The position numbers were made by a program, and so were the translations under genes. A DNA stretch of 64,000 nt from Turritopsis dohrnii (Eukaryota > Cnidaria > Hydrozoa > Anthoathecata > Oceaniidae): the NCBI GenBank assembly GCA_027922465.2, contig BQMF02000050.1, positions 1,302,001 through 1,366,000 of the forward strand, written 5' to 3'. Below the pieces are notes generated by a model. It saw only the letters and a program-made list of their open reading frames with translations. It ran no database searches and was not told the origin of the DNA. Each line of letters starts with the position of its first letter. Position 1 is the first letter of the stretch. This document shows, piece after piece, positions 44,241 through 56,518 of the stretch.

Positions 44241-47200
44241 ATGAAAGGGGTGGAATGCGAAAGAGGCGCATGTCAGTTTGACAAATATTGTTCTTACATT
44301 GACCTCCCGCTGTTTTTGTTGTTTGTTTTTATTTGTGTAAATTATACATTTGATTGTCGAAGACCTTTTCAACACGAAAATCATTTGATTAGCCTTAAAG
44401 CCTGGTATAAAGAATACTTAACAAGTGTGGATAGACCTTAAATTACGTAATAAAATATTCCCATTTTATCCTGTTCCTATCATATCAACAGGTAAGTACA
44501 GGATAATTTCACCAGGCAACGTTTTGTCTCTACAAACAAACATTTGTCTGTCCGCATCTTTTTATTGCTTAATATCCCCTTTTTACGGACGTGATAAGTA
44601 TCTTATTTGTAATGGTCGGTATAAAACCATCGAAGATTTCCAATTTGTTGGAAGACTCGAAGATTACAACATTACAAGAGTTGAACGCAGATCTTCAAGT
44701 GAGTACACAACTTGACTCGATTGATCAGCACAAACTAAAGTAATCAATTTACATTTGTTATTACTCAAATAGGTTCTGGTATTTATTAACTATCAAATAA
44801 TGATGTAATCATTTTACCCATACTAACATTTGATTTCATTCTCGACCGCCATTTGTCTGTTTACACGCTTTTATTTTATAAGAAACCAGTTTATAAGAAA
44901 CCTACATGTAGAATCTCAAGAAATTAAGAAACTTTAAGAACTACATTGTTATGACATTTTTTAAATAAGAATTTTTTTTCCATATTTGACTTCTTATTTG
45001 AGGAAATTTAGACTAAAATTAAGAAACTTTAGAATTAGAACCTTCTCTAAGTTTCTTATAAAAAAATTTTGCTTAATTGTATTGGTTTTACACTTTTTAA
45101 TCCAATTGAACTTCTTATCGTTCTGATTCCGTGTAACAGATGAATAGATATTTAACATTCTTGTTGAACGCTGACAAATTTTACAACAAAGTGAGCGTAT
45201 TCTAATAAAGAAGGACTTACAATTTATACCTATAAACTTTTAATTTTTCTGTGGGAACCTATTAAGGCGGCATTCCTTTGTAAATAAACCGTCATTCGCG
45301 TTTCTGTCCAATATAGCAACCTCGATTCCAGGATCTCGTTGCGAAGGTTACTTAAATAATGAATTTTACTGGTTGACCGCATTTTAAAAAAATCGCACAG
45401 ATTTTGTGTAATTTTCATGTGATTCGGCTAAAGTTGGCCAGGATTTTCTTTGGCGCCATTCATGCATCGAAGAGGCAAGAAAATCTGAGTGCGATGTTGT
45501 GTTTATTTGATCTCACAATAATTACTTTTTGCTCGTAAAAGAAACACAAAAGACTTTGTATTGTACGGTGAGCTTCAAAGTAGATTTTCGCTGGAAAATT
45601 TGATGATAGTATTAATTGCTTTTTATAAAATACAACTATTTAGAAATGCGCAAGAAAGACCACACAAGAAAATAATTTTTTTTATCTTTCCTTTTGCGAA
45701 AGTTTCAAGGTTGAAGTGATAAGGATCGATAAGGAATAAGAGCTTATATCTATAATATTCCGATATTCCGATCAATCGAAGCATATATTCTTTAGTATAC
45801 TATAAAGGGATTGAAATGGCTTTTGAAAATAATTCAGGTCAGATGAGACACAGTTTATTATCATAGATCTGTAAAAGTTGTGAATTATATGTTGTAAGAT
45901 CTTCTTATACGTCCCTGGTCACACTGAGTCAAGTTTGGTAAGATTATGTGAATGAATAATGTCGATTGTGTGGCGTGGCGTGGCGTGGCAGAATATTATT
46001 TACTTAGTTGAAAAACAATGGAGAAAAAGATCGACACTATGTTGAAAGTTCATTGACTGAAAACTGACGTTAGTTACTTTCGTACTTTGCTGATTTTCGA
46101 TTCTTGTTTTCGCCGTTTCTTTCACTTTGATTTGATTTTATTATACACGGTTGTTTCATCTTTGACGTTGACGAAGAAGGCTCTTGAAATATCTAAATAT
46201 AACCAGTCAGCTGCATAAAACATTTGAACTTGTTTAAAGTTCTTAAGACCCTTCTTATCTGAAAACATTCCGAAAATGAAAACATATTGACGGAAAGAAA
46301 TATCATCATGTTTAATGTAGAAGCCATATTAATATATGTTGATTATTTATGTTGAACAAACAACAAGGAAAATTTTTTTGTTCAGCATATAATTAAATCC
46401 GAAAAGCTTTTGCTGAACAAAAAAATTTTAGTTGTTGTTTGTTCAACATAAATAATCAACAATTACGATCATCTTACAGGGTGGATAAAATCATCAGCCT
46501 AGATTTTAACGACACCGCATTTTTCTCTTGACTTAAAATAGGGCCTAGCACAAATATCGCGTACCCAAAACGTAAGTTTTATTATTTTATTACTTATTAT
46601 GTTTTCCCAAATGTTTTGTAATGGTTATCGTTTCCAATTGTTATCACGTCATTTGTAACATTCAAAAGGATATAAGGTTGTTGTTTGCCATTCTGATCAA
46701 TATAAAATGTCAAGTCACGCTACATACACTTTTTCGTGCAAGATTTGGAACGAGAACGAGTCTTCCAAAATATTTATGGTTAATGTCGTTTATTTTGCAA
46801 CGATCTAAATTTCCTGTTTATTTCTCATTATGACTCAACACATTTTATTTTTAAATCCTTAGTCAAAGTTAATGATCCTATCATGACAAAGCAGAATTGC
46901 AATGTTTGCATGGATGTTTTTTTTTTTTTACCCAAATATATTGAAATAACAAGTACTTCTGAGGCAAACACTTTTTGTGAAGTATTGAATTTTAATGCAT
47001 GTCTAAGTATGAATACTTTCAAAGTTTAAGTACAGCGTGGAACTTTCAAGTGAGCGAAAAAATTGGTTCCATTTAGCGAATGTTCCACTCGTTCGAAGTT
47101 TTTTCAAAGACTTTAATTTCGTCAAAAAAACCCCCTCAGTCCTGCGAAAACACTTTAGGAGCTCTTAAAGTATGAGTGCTGAAAGGGTGATAGACATAGT

Positions 47201-47760
47201 AATTTTAGTTGATGAGATTTACTTTTATATAGCCATTTAGAACGAAACTTTACAACTTTTAGAAAAAATCGTGAATGTGCTCTTTTTTAAAATGACTTTT
47301 CAGTTCTTTTTCGACCAACCCGAACACATTCATGACAAATGAATGTTTTCCATCTTCATTTACAAATAGACTTAAATTCAAAAGTTTAAAGGCTGAAAAA
47401 TTGAGCGAAATTTCCAGTTATGAGGGTGTAATTTGGCTCAAAGGACCAAAAATTAGGCTCCACTTAGCGAATGTTCCACTTATCTGGGGTTCCACTTATC
47501 CGAAGAAATCAAGATGGTTTGATAAGGCAAATTACTAGAGAGCGAAGAAAATGGTTCCACTTAGTGAATTCTCCACACATTGAGCAGCAGCTGTACATTT
47601 ATAAATTGTAACAAGGAATTTAGGCAATTACATTTTACAATTAATCAAAAATGAACCAAATTCATGAAAACTATATTTGCTATATATATTTGTAGAGGTT
47701 TACAACTCATGTTCCCCCTACAAAGTCCTTAGCAACTTCTCATCGAAACAAGCGTGCTGA
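44241..47760 (+). CDS. Candidate four-exon gene, possibly secreted or membrane-anchored, unrecognised
   Basis: Four segments fit together with GT-AG borders and all junctions in phase 1: 44241-44424, 44492-44698, 46542-46571 and 47696-47760. They give about 161 residues ending in an in-frame TGA. The second segment is the strongest. It has a pyrimidine-rich acceptor (TATCCTGTTCCTATCATATC then AACAG), a GTGAGT donor, and 69 protein-like codons with four cysteines (NICLSASFYCLISPFYG, YLICNGRYKTIEDFQF) and an N-glycosylation site (YNIT). The first segment has a hydrophobic stretch, LPLFLLFVFICV. The third is a 30-nt micro-exon with a GTAAGT donor. The last reads VYNSCSPYKVLSNFSSKQAC. A different frame through the last segment stays open longer, so that end is uncertain. 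The third intron carries a pogo-type MITE. Confidence 0.3.
45437..45498. repeat. CCAGGGTCT-family foldback repeat, diverged
   Basis: GGCCAGGATTTTCTTTGGCG and CAAGAAAATCTGAGTGCGAT form weak mirrored ends, with the GCGCCATTCATGCATCGAAG core matching the GACGCCATCCGTATATCGAA core at 32951. Confidence 0.4.
45960..45990 (+). repeat. GGCGT microsatellite
   Basis: Short run of (GTGGC)n within an otherwise featureless AT-rich stretch (45067-46336), where no gene was seen. Confidence 0.6.
46337..46461. mobile_element. Foldback element, 125 bp, near-perfect arms
   Basis: TGTTGATTATTTATGTTGAA plus CAAACAACA and the exact mirror TTGTTCAACATAAATAATCA plus ACA form arms of about 50 bp around a 25-bp loop. 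Located in an intron of the candidate gene at 44241-47760. Confidence 0.8.
47033..47593. mobile_element. Non-autonomous pogo/mariner-like element with TA duplication
   Basis: The element starts CAGCGTGGAACTTTC and ends with ...CACACATTGAGCAGCAGCTG, flanked by TA at 47031-47032 and 47594-47595. Both ends contain mirrored or repeated CCACTTAGCGAATGTTCCAC and GGTTCCACTTA motifs of the kind seen at pogo-type termini. 561 bp, no transposase ORF. Confidence 0.65.
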
Positions 47761-48650
47761 TGGTGTTCCTGTTAAGTATAAGAATCTCTGTGGTGAAAGT
47801 GGAGTTGGAACAGTTCACCCTTTGAGCACGTGAAACAAAAATTCTTATAAACCCACGAATTATTTCAAAAAAACCTCTTATGAGTAGCTAGTAAAAGTTT
47901 TTCGTGATGGGCGGATTTAACAATGTGTTTCAATTTGTGCATTAATATTCTCATAATTAGGCAATAAACCCACGAATTGTTTTAATGGAATGCTTAGTAG
48001 GTAAAAAGACCAAACATTAATTTTCACATTAACCATTGGTATTACAAAGTCAACTCTGATTATTAACCAATCACGATATAGCCTCAATTTCGATGTAACT
48101 TTTAACCAATCGTTTTGAAATCTCAATTTCGATACGATTTTGTACCTGTCATTGTTGAGCTGAATCATGATGGCTTGTATCATTGACAACCAAATATTTA
48201 AATGGCTATTTTAAGCTTTCTTGCTTCAAAAGAGGTTGATAAAACGTGCTGTAAGAAGTGAAAGAATTGGAGAGGACGAAAAGGTAAGCAAGTGTGATCT
48301 TATGGAAAACATTCATGTGCGCATGAACTGTGGGGTCTTTCAATCAGGGATTTTGCTTGAAAATATCTAGGAAATATTTAGTTTCTTCTCAGCTTTGATA
48401 AACGTCATTAATGAATATCGCAACGATGTCGATGACTAAATATCAAGTCAGATGAAATATAGTTCACAATTTCAAGCATCAATTCATAGTTATTTCAAAA
48501 GATTAAGTATTCTTGTATCATTCCGCTATGGAGCTAACAAAAGTTCATAGTAGAATTCCTGAACTTCTCAAGCTGAATGTATGCATATTTTCTATATGTA
48601 AGCAACCGGCAAGACCAGCATTTCATTTTGTGTTGGGACAGTTCCCTGCG
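47761..48650. other. No gene seen
   Basis: AT-rich sequence. A three-part imperfect repeat (AACCAATCACGATATAGCCT, AACCAATCGTTTTGAAATCT with TCAATTTCGAT) lies at 48060-48140. Nothing else recognised. Confidence 0.45.
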
Positions 48651-48689
48651 GCTGACCAACCAGTGAGCCAACACCTTTATTGCTTCTTT

Positions 48690-48878
48690 CTTCGAAACCA
48701 GCGTATCAGCCGATTAGGAGCTATCGAATGACTGCACTCTGGCCTTCGGGCAAGCTACAGCAATGCTATACGTATCTCTGGCGGTAAGTCAACTACTAGT
48801 TGCAAGTCGGCCGACAGAATAGCCCAACCATTACGAACGGTAGCCCAAGGACTAAAAACTCCCAGTTACTTACTTATG
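48690..48878 (+). repeat. SINE-like (or LINE 3'-tail) repeat, copy 2
   Basis: Matches 27-218 in the same orientation, including CTGGCCTTCGGGCAAG, GCTATACGTATCTCTGG, AGCCCAAGGACT and the terminal CCCAGTTACTTACTTA. Confidence 0.65.
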
Positions 48879-49520
48879 GACACTTAGTTAACGGTTGTAA
48901 GACCTAAATGCGACTTATTTTTTTCCCCTTAAACAACTGCATATCATCAATGTGTGAAGGAATTTCATCATAATAAATGTATGATCAATTGAGAAATGAT
49001 CTGGGAAGGAGCAGCTGTTTATTATTAACAAAGCGCTCAAACAAAGTAAAAAAATGATTGGCTTTTTCGTGGAGATTATGTCACAAGAAAACTGCTGACA
49101 CATTTTTTTCAAGACCTTATGATATTGTTCATTATCTGTATGAATATGGAGCAACAAACAGTTGTGAGTCTCCGAAGTAGTCTTCCCATAGTATCTGAAC
49201 ATGATTAATGTTGTTGATCACATTGACACACTCACAAAAAAACCCCAAAACCCCCCAAAAAAAACTGATTTAAACTGACCTGCACAAGGGCTTCCCATCG
49301 TCCAGGGCTCCCTACCGTCAACAGGATTGAAAAGACAACAAGCTCTGGAGACTAGGTTGTTCGATCTTGTTATATATTTGAACAGGCTATTTACCATAAT
49401 ACACTATATAGTTAAAACTTGTAGAATCTCGAAATTGCCTTTCAAAAACAGGCTTTTCTGGTGATTTTTCATTTTTGTTGCAATATTGAAAGTTACGTAG
49501 AAGCACAAAGTGTATAATAA

Positions 49521-49922
49521 TTTTTAAAATAAAAACACATTTTTTTAAGGACATGTTTCGACATTCTTATGTCATCATCAGCTATAAAATATTTACAAAA
49601 AATTCCTACATATATAAAATAATGATTACAAAAGGTGTTACAAAAAAGCTATACATCAAAATCTCCAGACTAGAAGTGTGAAAAGATGACAGAGTTAAAA
49701 AGACAATAGAACGTGTGAAGAGTAAATGTAAAGTATGAATAAGGGAAAGATGAAAGAAAGATGAAAGAAAGATAAAAGAAACGAAAAATCTTATATATCT
49801 TCTTTTCTTTCTTTTTTCGTTTATTTTATATATGTAGGAATTTTTTGTAAATATTTTATAGCTGATGATGACATAAGAATGTCGAAACATGTCCTTAAAA
49901 AAATGTGTTTTTATTTTAAAAA
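49521..49922. repeat. Perfect inverted duplication (102-bp arms) of a Penelope-like tail
   Basis: 49521-49622 and 49821-49922 are mirror copies separated by 198 bp. Each arm contains CTGATGATGACATAAGAATG followed by TCGAAAC (49862-49887 plus; 49556-49581 minus). This can form stem GACA/TGTC between CTGATGAT and GAAA, as in a hammerhead-like core. The two arms are essentially identical, so the duplication is young or maintained. The 160-codon ORF running across it is low-complexity and not believed. Confidence 0.7.
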
Positions 49923-52600
49923 ATATTGAAAGTGTAAAAAAACAACACTTTTTTCCCTCAAAACAATTAAAAGGTGAAATACGAGTCATTAATATATTTA
50001 TAACAACGTTTATAACAATACGCTGTAAAGAAAAGGGGGAATGGCAAAGGAACTTGTATTGTGAGTAATCAACTGTTTCAAAGAACAATCAGATAATAAT
50101 TGTAAGTAAACGCTGTCGGAAATAAACTTTCAAAACAATCTTAGTTTTCTTATATTTATATTAGCTATTCTGTTTGTGATGAGATATCGAGTTGAAATCG
50201 GTTTTCTTGCAAACGCATGGAGATCTTATGCAGGAGGGTCTGAAGAAAAGACATGAGGTTACTTTTTATTCGTTGCTTGTTTAAAGTATTTGGTATTTAC
50301 AGGGTTTCACTGTATATCATTTTGAATGGTTTCTGCATAGAACGTTGAATGAACTAACTTTTTACAACTCTCGCACAGCTGCTTCTTAACCTCTTACTAC
50401 TCACCTTAGGCATGTTCAGGGTTATTGAAAAAAGTGGGCCTACGCTGAGCCCTTAATCTAACTAAAGACCCGAATAAATGATTGTAGCATGATTTTGTGC
50501 GACTTTGTAGCATTCGTTTGTTATGCTTTTAAGCCATTGGTTTAGACATATATGATGCATTTGTGGATTGAACTTCTAGTTTAATTTATTCATTAGAAAA
50601 CTAAATTTATACAGTATTAGTTTCTAATTGCCTTAAATTTTTCTCAATGTGTATTATACAACCGTGTCCGTGATTCAGTGATCACCCCCAGTGGAGTAAG
50701 TATCTCTTTATATGGAAGAAAAAATATTCCAGCAGGTGAGAAAGACTCTATGTTTAGATGCAAGCCATTTTGTTCAGTTCATCTGGTTTACGTAGAGAGT
50801 GAATAAAGTTTTTGTTGATTAAACATCATCAAAATATGAATAAAATATGTAGCTATTATGAATGATACTGAATAATGAATATGAATTTTTGCATAAGAGG
50901 AGGACCTGTCATTTCTCCGAGCTTTGCTTCTCCGAGTTGAGAAGGCGCTCAAATAAAAATTCAGATGCTTTAAAACCTTGAAAATCCTCGATCGAACCTT
51001 AACAAGATGCCCTTACGGGCAGAAGGATTTCTGCAAAATCAGCTGAAAAATGAAAAATGAAATACTACTACTTGAATGATTTTGAATCATTGAATGGTGG
51101 AAGAACTTCTACAATATATTACATTCCCAATTACATGCTCCTCAGGAAATTTTAAAGGCATATATAATTGACACAATGCGAAACTTTCTTATAATGTATA
51201 TACTGCCAATAAACTGAATGATATATTTGTTAATATAATTAATATCAAACGATATATCGATCCTTTCGGATATCCTAATGAGTATGCTTGTAACTCATAA
51301 ACTCAAAACATTTTTCCAAGTACACATCAATTGTGGGTATGCAAAATACATTCATATATATATAGACTAAAGAAAATCAGCATATATATATATAACTGAA
51401 ATCAGACATTGCTGTTTTAGTTTGATTAAGAATATGGCATGCACTTACATTCTTGATCTAAGTTGACATGTATGACCTGTCTAAAAATTTTGGGGGGGAA
51501 TTTAGGGAAGGTTGAACATAACATTGCGTTTCTGATTACATATGCACCTCAGGGCATTGCAAAATTGTTATTGACACTATGCGAAACATCTGAATGACAT
51601 AAAACATCCCTTCTTTTGGGGATGCAGAACAAGATTAAGTTCATAAACTTTTCAGATATCACAGTGGTGTTACGTACGTAAATCATTTTTTTTAAACACT
51701 TGACATGTACTGCCAATCTTCTTAATTACGTACATAATTCCCAACATGCAAACACAAAAAGTAAACCAAAATTTTGATCATTAAAAATAAATACCTATGC
51801 TTTTAACTCACCACACACATTTTTATAACTGAAGGGAAAATTTTCTTTGTGTGTTACAAGATTTGCTGGTGTATTGCATTTACAGGCAGTTGGAAGATGT
51901 TTCAATTTGCATTTGTGATTAGGAAAGCCATTCGTAATAAAGGACATTGGCAGTATAACTTAAAAACTGATCAAACATTAAAACATAAACATTAGCATAA
52001 CATTAAAAGTGATACAGAGTAGACACACATTTTTAATGCTGAGGAGGACAGTAAGCTGAGCAGTACGTATCCACAGCTTAAAAAGCCCACACATGAAACA
52101 AACAACCATCTTTTTTTTGAAACAATTTCAGACATTTAATCTTAAAAACAAAGAAGGCATACCTTTTACGTTCTGTTTACAAAACATTAAAAACTTTTCC
52201 TTAGAAACGAATGATCATCATTGAATCATTTCAAGATAATAACAAGACGACTGGGAAGTCGAAAATTTCGCTGCGTTTATTTAGCAATTGGCATTTCGTG
52301 CATTAATTTCATGTGTACGCGCATTAATGACAAGATACAGAAAGATTCAATTAATATTTGGGTATATATACTATATAATATATACGGGCTTTAGACTCCT
52401 TGATTTTCGATATTTGGTGGTTGAAGTTTCGTTAATTTTCAAAATGGTATCAAAATAACGGGGTAGCTGTCTTGTTATTTTATTTAGGTTATATTTGCAT
52501 CGCGACATGAAAAATCTGAACTGATATTAAGGAAGGAGTAGATCTTACTCAAATTTGAAAACTTTATTAAAAACAGTGATAAAAATATCGATAACATGAA
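49923..52600. other. No gene seen
   Basis: 2.7 kb of AT-rich DNA with (TA)n runs near 51360-51400. No domain-bearing ORF and no boundary of the RPA-bearing element could be fixed. Confidence 0.45.
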
Positions 52601-52937
52601 TACATCAACTTGAATAAAAACATCTGATAAAAAAATAAGTTCACCTAGTAGAGTGAAGTGAAAACACAATCAAACGAAATTAAAGTTTTCTTTGTCAACG
52701 AACAGGTATAATCTTGAAGGTATAATCTTATAATCATCTTCTTAGATGAGCAATCAAGTTGAAAACAAAAGAGCTGTATATATTTAGGCTATTATTTAGG
52801 ACTCAGCTAAAACTAAGAAAAAGCTGTAATAGGCAATAATAGTTAACACAATGCAACTTAGTTCATGGGTGATTCGAATATCTGTCATAGAGAATAATAG
52901 TCAACTTAAAACAAAAGATATAAAGAACATTGAAAGA

Positions 52938-53940
52938 TTAACAATCAACTGCAAATTTTAAGTTCTTTATTTGCTTTGATATAGCATTAAACACAATAAC
53001 TAAAGGCTCTGATGTTTCTAAAAATCGCTTCACCAAGTCGTCCTCTGTTGTTGTGGTTAAATCCAGCTTTGTAAGCGAAGCAAATTGATGAATTACATCG
53101 TTTGACATCACAAGTGTGTATACTTCCTTTGAGGATGTATCCTCAAAAACCAACTTAACAAACCAGGACACTTTACAACAACCAGCCATCATTCTACAGT
53201 CACAATGCTCACATTTAAAAACACCGGTGGTGATTCCAGTAGATCTTTTAGAACAAATATTGCAAATGAAGGATCTTGAAACGTTAAAAATACCTTTGAT
53301 TGATGCTACCATCTTTGCATCAGTTTCTGGCTCTGCTGCATCTACAACATTGTCAAAAGGATCAATTTTCTGAGCACAGAATTTGACAGATAGTGTAGAG
53401 TTCAAGTAGCATGCATTCTTTACAATATGAAGACGAAGGTTCTTCATCAGGTATGTGTCACCTTCATTGATAAGATTGACATCATCACCATACGTCATTT
53501 GACAACATTCAGTACTGTCTCTAATTGTACATTCTACTTTAGGTACGTCTCCATTCACTCCCTTGTGGACAATGACGTCATTGCATTTCAAAATGTTGGC
53601 ACGTATGTTCACAATTTGCCCACTTGCCAATTGTCGTAGATCTTTCAATGACACCACAGCATCTTCTGCAAGTTTTGAATTATGGGAAAATGCAACTTCC
53701 TGAGGGTCCACTGGCGTTATTGTGGTGTTTGGGTTTTAAGGTAGATGGTTCCTTTTGAAAAGCGATGGTTTTGCAATTTTACTGGACTTTTTGTTACCAT
53801 AGCATCGGATAGTCTTCGACGTTTAACTGGGGAGAAGCAAAGTGTTTTCTTTGCTCCATCTTTATTTTGTAGCATCAAATCAAAATAATCGGATCCTGCA
53901 GCTGATTTCTTCAGTGGCGATACATTATGCACATAAAATA
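52938..53940 (-). pseudogene. RPA1-like single-stranded DNA-binding protein of a Helitron-type element
   Basis: The main frame (53711-52938, 257 codons) has an OB-fold-like N-terminal half (GQIVNIRANILKCNDVIV, VECTIRDSTE). After it comes an RPA1 DBD-C-like zinc site (C150, C153, C167, C170: FICNICSK and VFKCEHCDC). Upstream, 53932-53720 encodes a basic region (VKRRRLSD, KSPVKLQNHRF) in a frame one base off, so a frameshift near 53735 probably breaks the gene. Further possible short exons with good donors lie at 54283-54218 and at 54372 (ATGAAAAGAGCTAATCAAG), but phases do not close. RPA-like proteins are common passengers of Helitrons and bind displaced single strands. The 3' end of this gene is duplicated at 62581-62925. 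Confidence 0.65.
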
Positions 53941-54457
53941 AATCTAAAAATAAAATAAAATAAAGAAAAAAATTTCCCCCAATTTTTCAAGGATATTAAT
54001 TGGATTCTAGGCAAAGATGTTTGAGGTTTTCCATCTTTCTTTGTCACAGACTGGAAAATGAGGAATTAAGTGACTGTTCTAAGAACAACGTTAACATTTT
54101 TAAAATACGAAATGGTTCAAATTGGCAGAAATGTGACTTCAAGTATCATAGCAGACTCTCGAAACGTGCGAAGCGTGCGAAGCGTCAATTACAACAATAA
54201 ATTTAGATAGGTACCTGGGCAATCTTTTTCCTTCTTGTTTTCACTTTCGTTTTTGTTTTCGCTTTTAGACTTCTGAGATTTACCTACAATATAAATTTCC
54301 ATTATATTACTTATTCTTGAGTTACTGACTTAAAGAAAGTTTTATGGTTTACCTTGATTAGCTCTTTTCATGATTTACAACGCTTCCAGTGAAGTGCAGT
54401 TGCTTGATGGAAAAAGGACATGTGTATCAGCAGCAGAACACTTCATGTGGTCTTTGC

Positions 54458-54474
54458 GGGGGGGGGGGGGGGGG
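54458..54474 (+). repeat. Homopolymer of 17 G
   Basis: Uninterrupted G run, within GC-poor surroundings, just inside the terminal repeat at 54525. It can form G-quadruplex structure. Confidence 0.85.
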
Positions 54475-54524
54475 AGTAACTTCTTTTCCAGGAATTTTTG
54501 TTTATATCTTGAAAAATAACGAGA

Positions 54525-54797
54525 AAGCCCTAGAATCAAGGTTGATCATTTTTGGGAAAGGCGTTAGCCTCGTAGGACGAGGGCGAAGTAACGCCCCTTC
54601 TGTAATTTTTCAAACGGTCAGGGGTGCTATCTAGAACTATTATTTGAAATTATCCTTTTGTTTCGAAGCTTGTGCTGCAGGAATCCAGAAAGCTTCTGGT
54701 TTTGTGTATTATGCTTTATTGTGTATAATATAATAAAGCGAGGGGATATGCCAAGTATTTTCTGTGTTCAACTATTATCTTATATAATATTTACTTA
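54525..54797 (-). repeat. Terminal repeat of the RPA-bearing element, copy A
   Basis: Reverse complement of 62405-62580 over two blocks: AGCCCTAGAATCAAGGTTGA through CCTCGTCCTACGAGG (the plus strand here reads CCTCGTAGGACGAGG), and TATAATAAAGCGAGGGGATA through GTGTTCAACTAT. The hairpin CCTCG-TCCTA-CGAGG is conserved. The block between the two is longer here than in copy B. Confidence 0.7.
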
Positions 54798-54799
54798 AT

Positions 54800-56518
54800 A
54801 CCATTACTGGTAGTTTTCCTTTGGGACCAATTACTTATCAAATACTGATTATATAGGATTTATGGTGTCAGTTGACTGTGCAGCCTCTGCAAAAATTTAC
54901 ATGGTAACACTAAAAATTACTGCAAATCAGGTAGTTTAGTGAAAAAGGTTTTGCACCATTTGTGCATGTGGGTCTTGTTAATTAAGATTTTGGGCTGTAT
55001 ATACCAAAAGGTCACAGATTAGATTAAATAGGGTCAGTGCTGTGAATAAGAGTGGATAAATTTACATTGAAAAAGGAATATCATATTTATTTGAAATTGC
55101 TTTTATGTCACATACAAACATTTGAAATGTTAGATAGACAAAAAATATAATTCCAATCATTTGCCATGTTGACTAATGATAAAATAAATACAAAATTTTA
55201 TTATTTAAAAGCTTTTCTGCTTTAACCCCATCTTCAGTAAAACAAAATTTGTAAAAAATTAACCAAAAATATCCCACTTAAAAAATGTTTCTTGGAATAT
55301 TCAAACTTCACTGTTAACATCTATACCTCTTCAATGTTAACTTGTTACTGAAGTCACCAGTCATCATAACAATGAATGCAACTTTATTTCATGGATTGAT
55401 GAAGGAAAATATAATTCGCTAATGAACTGTACAGGTGGATCCATATGAGTACACATTATATTCACCATTCCAACAACACAAGAGTAGCAATAGTCATAGA
55501 AATAATGCCAATTTACAATTAGGTCAGATTGATTCAATACACCCAGACAAACGCTTACTGTTGAAAATAATTATGCACAGTTGGAATAATAATAGCTACT
55601 TTGTAAACAGAATCAGTTACGATTGAAAGCAGCAGTCAACAGTCAACATGGTCTATATACAGGAACACTTGCTTTCTAAACAGGCAACTGTTCAATCTTA
55701 GGAACAAGCAACAATTGAAACAGGAACAATTGTATGGTATATATATATATATATATATGTAACAGCAGTAAGTACAGTCAGGGTAAACTACAATCGAAAC
55801 AGGAACTGCTTAATTTGTAAACAGGAACAATTACATTATATACGTAACAGCAACAGTTTCATTCAAAATCTGGTTATATACCAATTCACAGCAACAGCAA
55901 AATGTCATTTCATGAGTGCATTTAAATTTGATTTCAATAATATATACATCCATTTAGCTTTGACAAAAAATATCTAATTTCAATAATAAATTGAAATCAC
56001 AAAATAGACCTATAATAGTTTAGAGAAATCCTCAACCATATGGGGTATCAAAAAAAATCCTGACATGAAAGATCTATAATTGAAAATTGGAATCGCAAAG
56101 ATGTATAATGTCTGTATAATTAACATATATATACGTTTTCTTTGTCAGAATACTTTTTGAAACTTGGTATATAGATGGAATGGCCTGAAATATAGAAGTA
56201 TATTACACTCTCCAAGTTATTGGAATAAATTACATCTATATAGGAATTCATTATACTATGGATAAGTTTTCAAATTATTTTCTAGGCTTTTATCTGAAGT
56301 ACAACACATTTAAATTATGGATTACTCCACCAAAGTTAATAATAAAAACTTTTTAACGTCTCCTTGTAAAAGTGTCTCTAGAATGGGGAGTGTTTCTTTC
56401 GTCATCACATTCATTTATAGGCCATCCCATCTCCATCCCCTTTTATCCCCCCATAGCCACCTAATTCGTTGATGGGCTGATTAATAGGAGCATCCAAATT
56501 ATATTCATTCCCTAAAAG
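54800..56518. repeat. Non-coding 3' region of the Helentron, with short repeats
   Basis: No gene. 55640-55870 holds several AAACAGGAACAATTG-type units with AACAGCA.TA linkers and an (AT)n run at 55737-55757. The exact 3' end of the Helentron was not located. Confidence 0.4.

Noticed and set aside
44871..45066. Possible foldback around repeated ATAAGAAAC/GTTTCTTAT
   Set aside because: The arms match only over about 12-15 bp in very AT-rich sequence. Too weak to call an element.
49606..50088. 160-residue ORF (minus strand)
   Set aside because: It runs across an inverted-repeat arm and is made of Phe/Ile/Ser-rich low-complexity translation of AT-rich DNA. No domain.
54389..54634. 81-codon ORF containing a poly-Gly run
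   Set aside because: The glycines come from the 17-G homopolymer, and the rest overlaps the terminal repeat of the RPA-bearing element.
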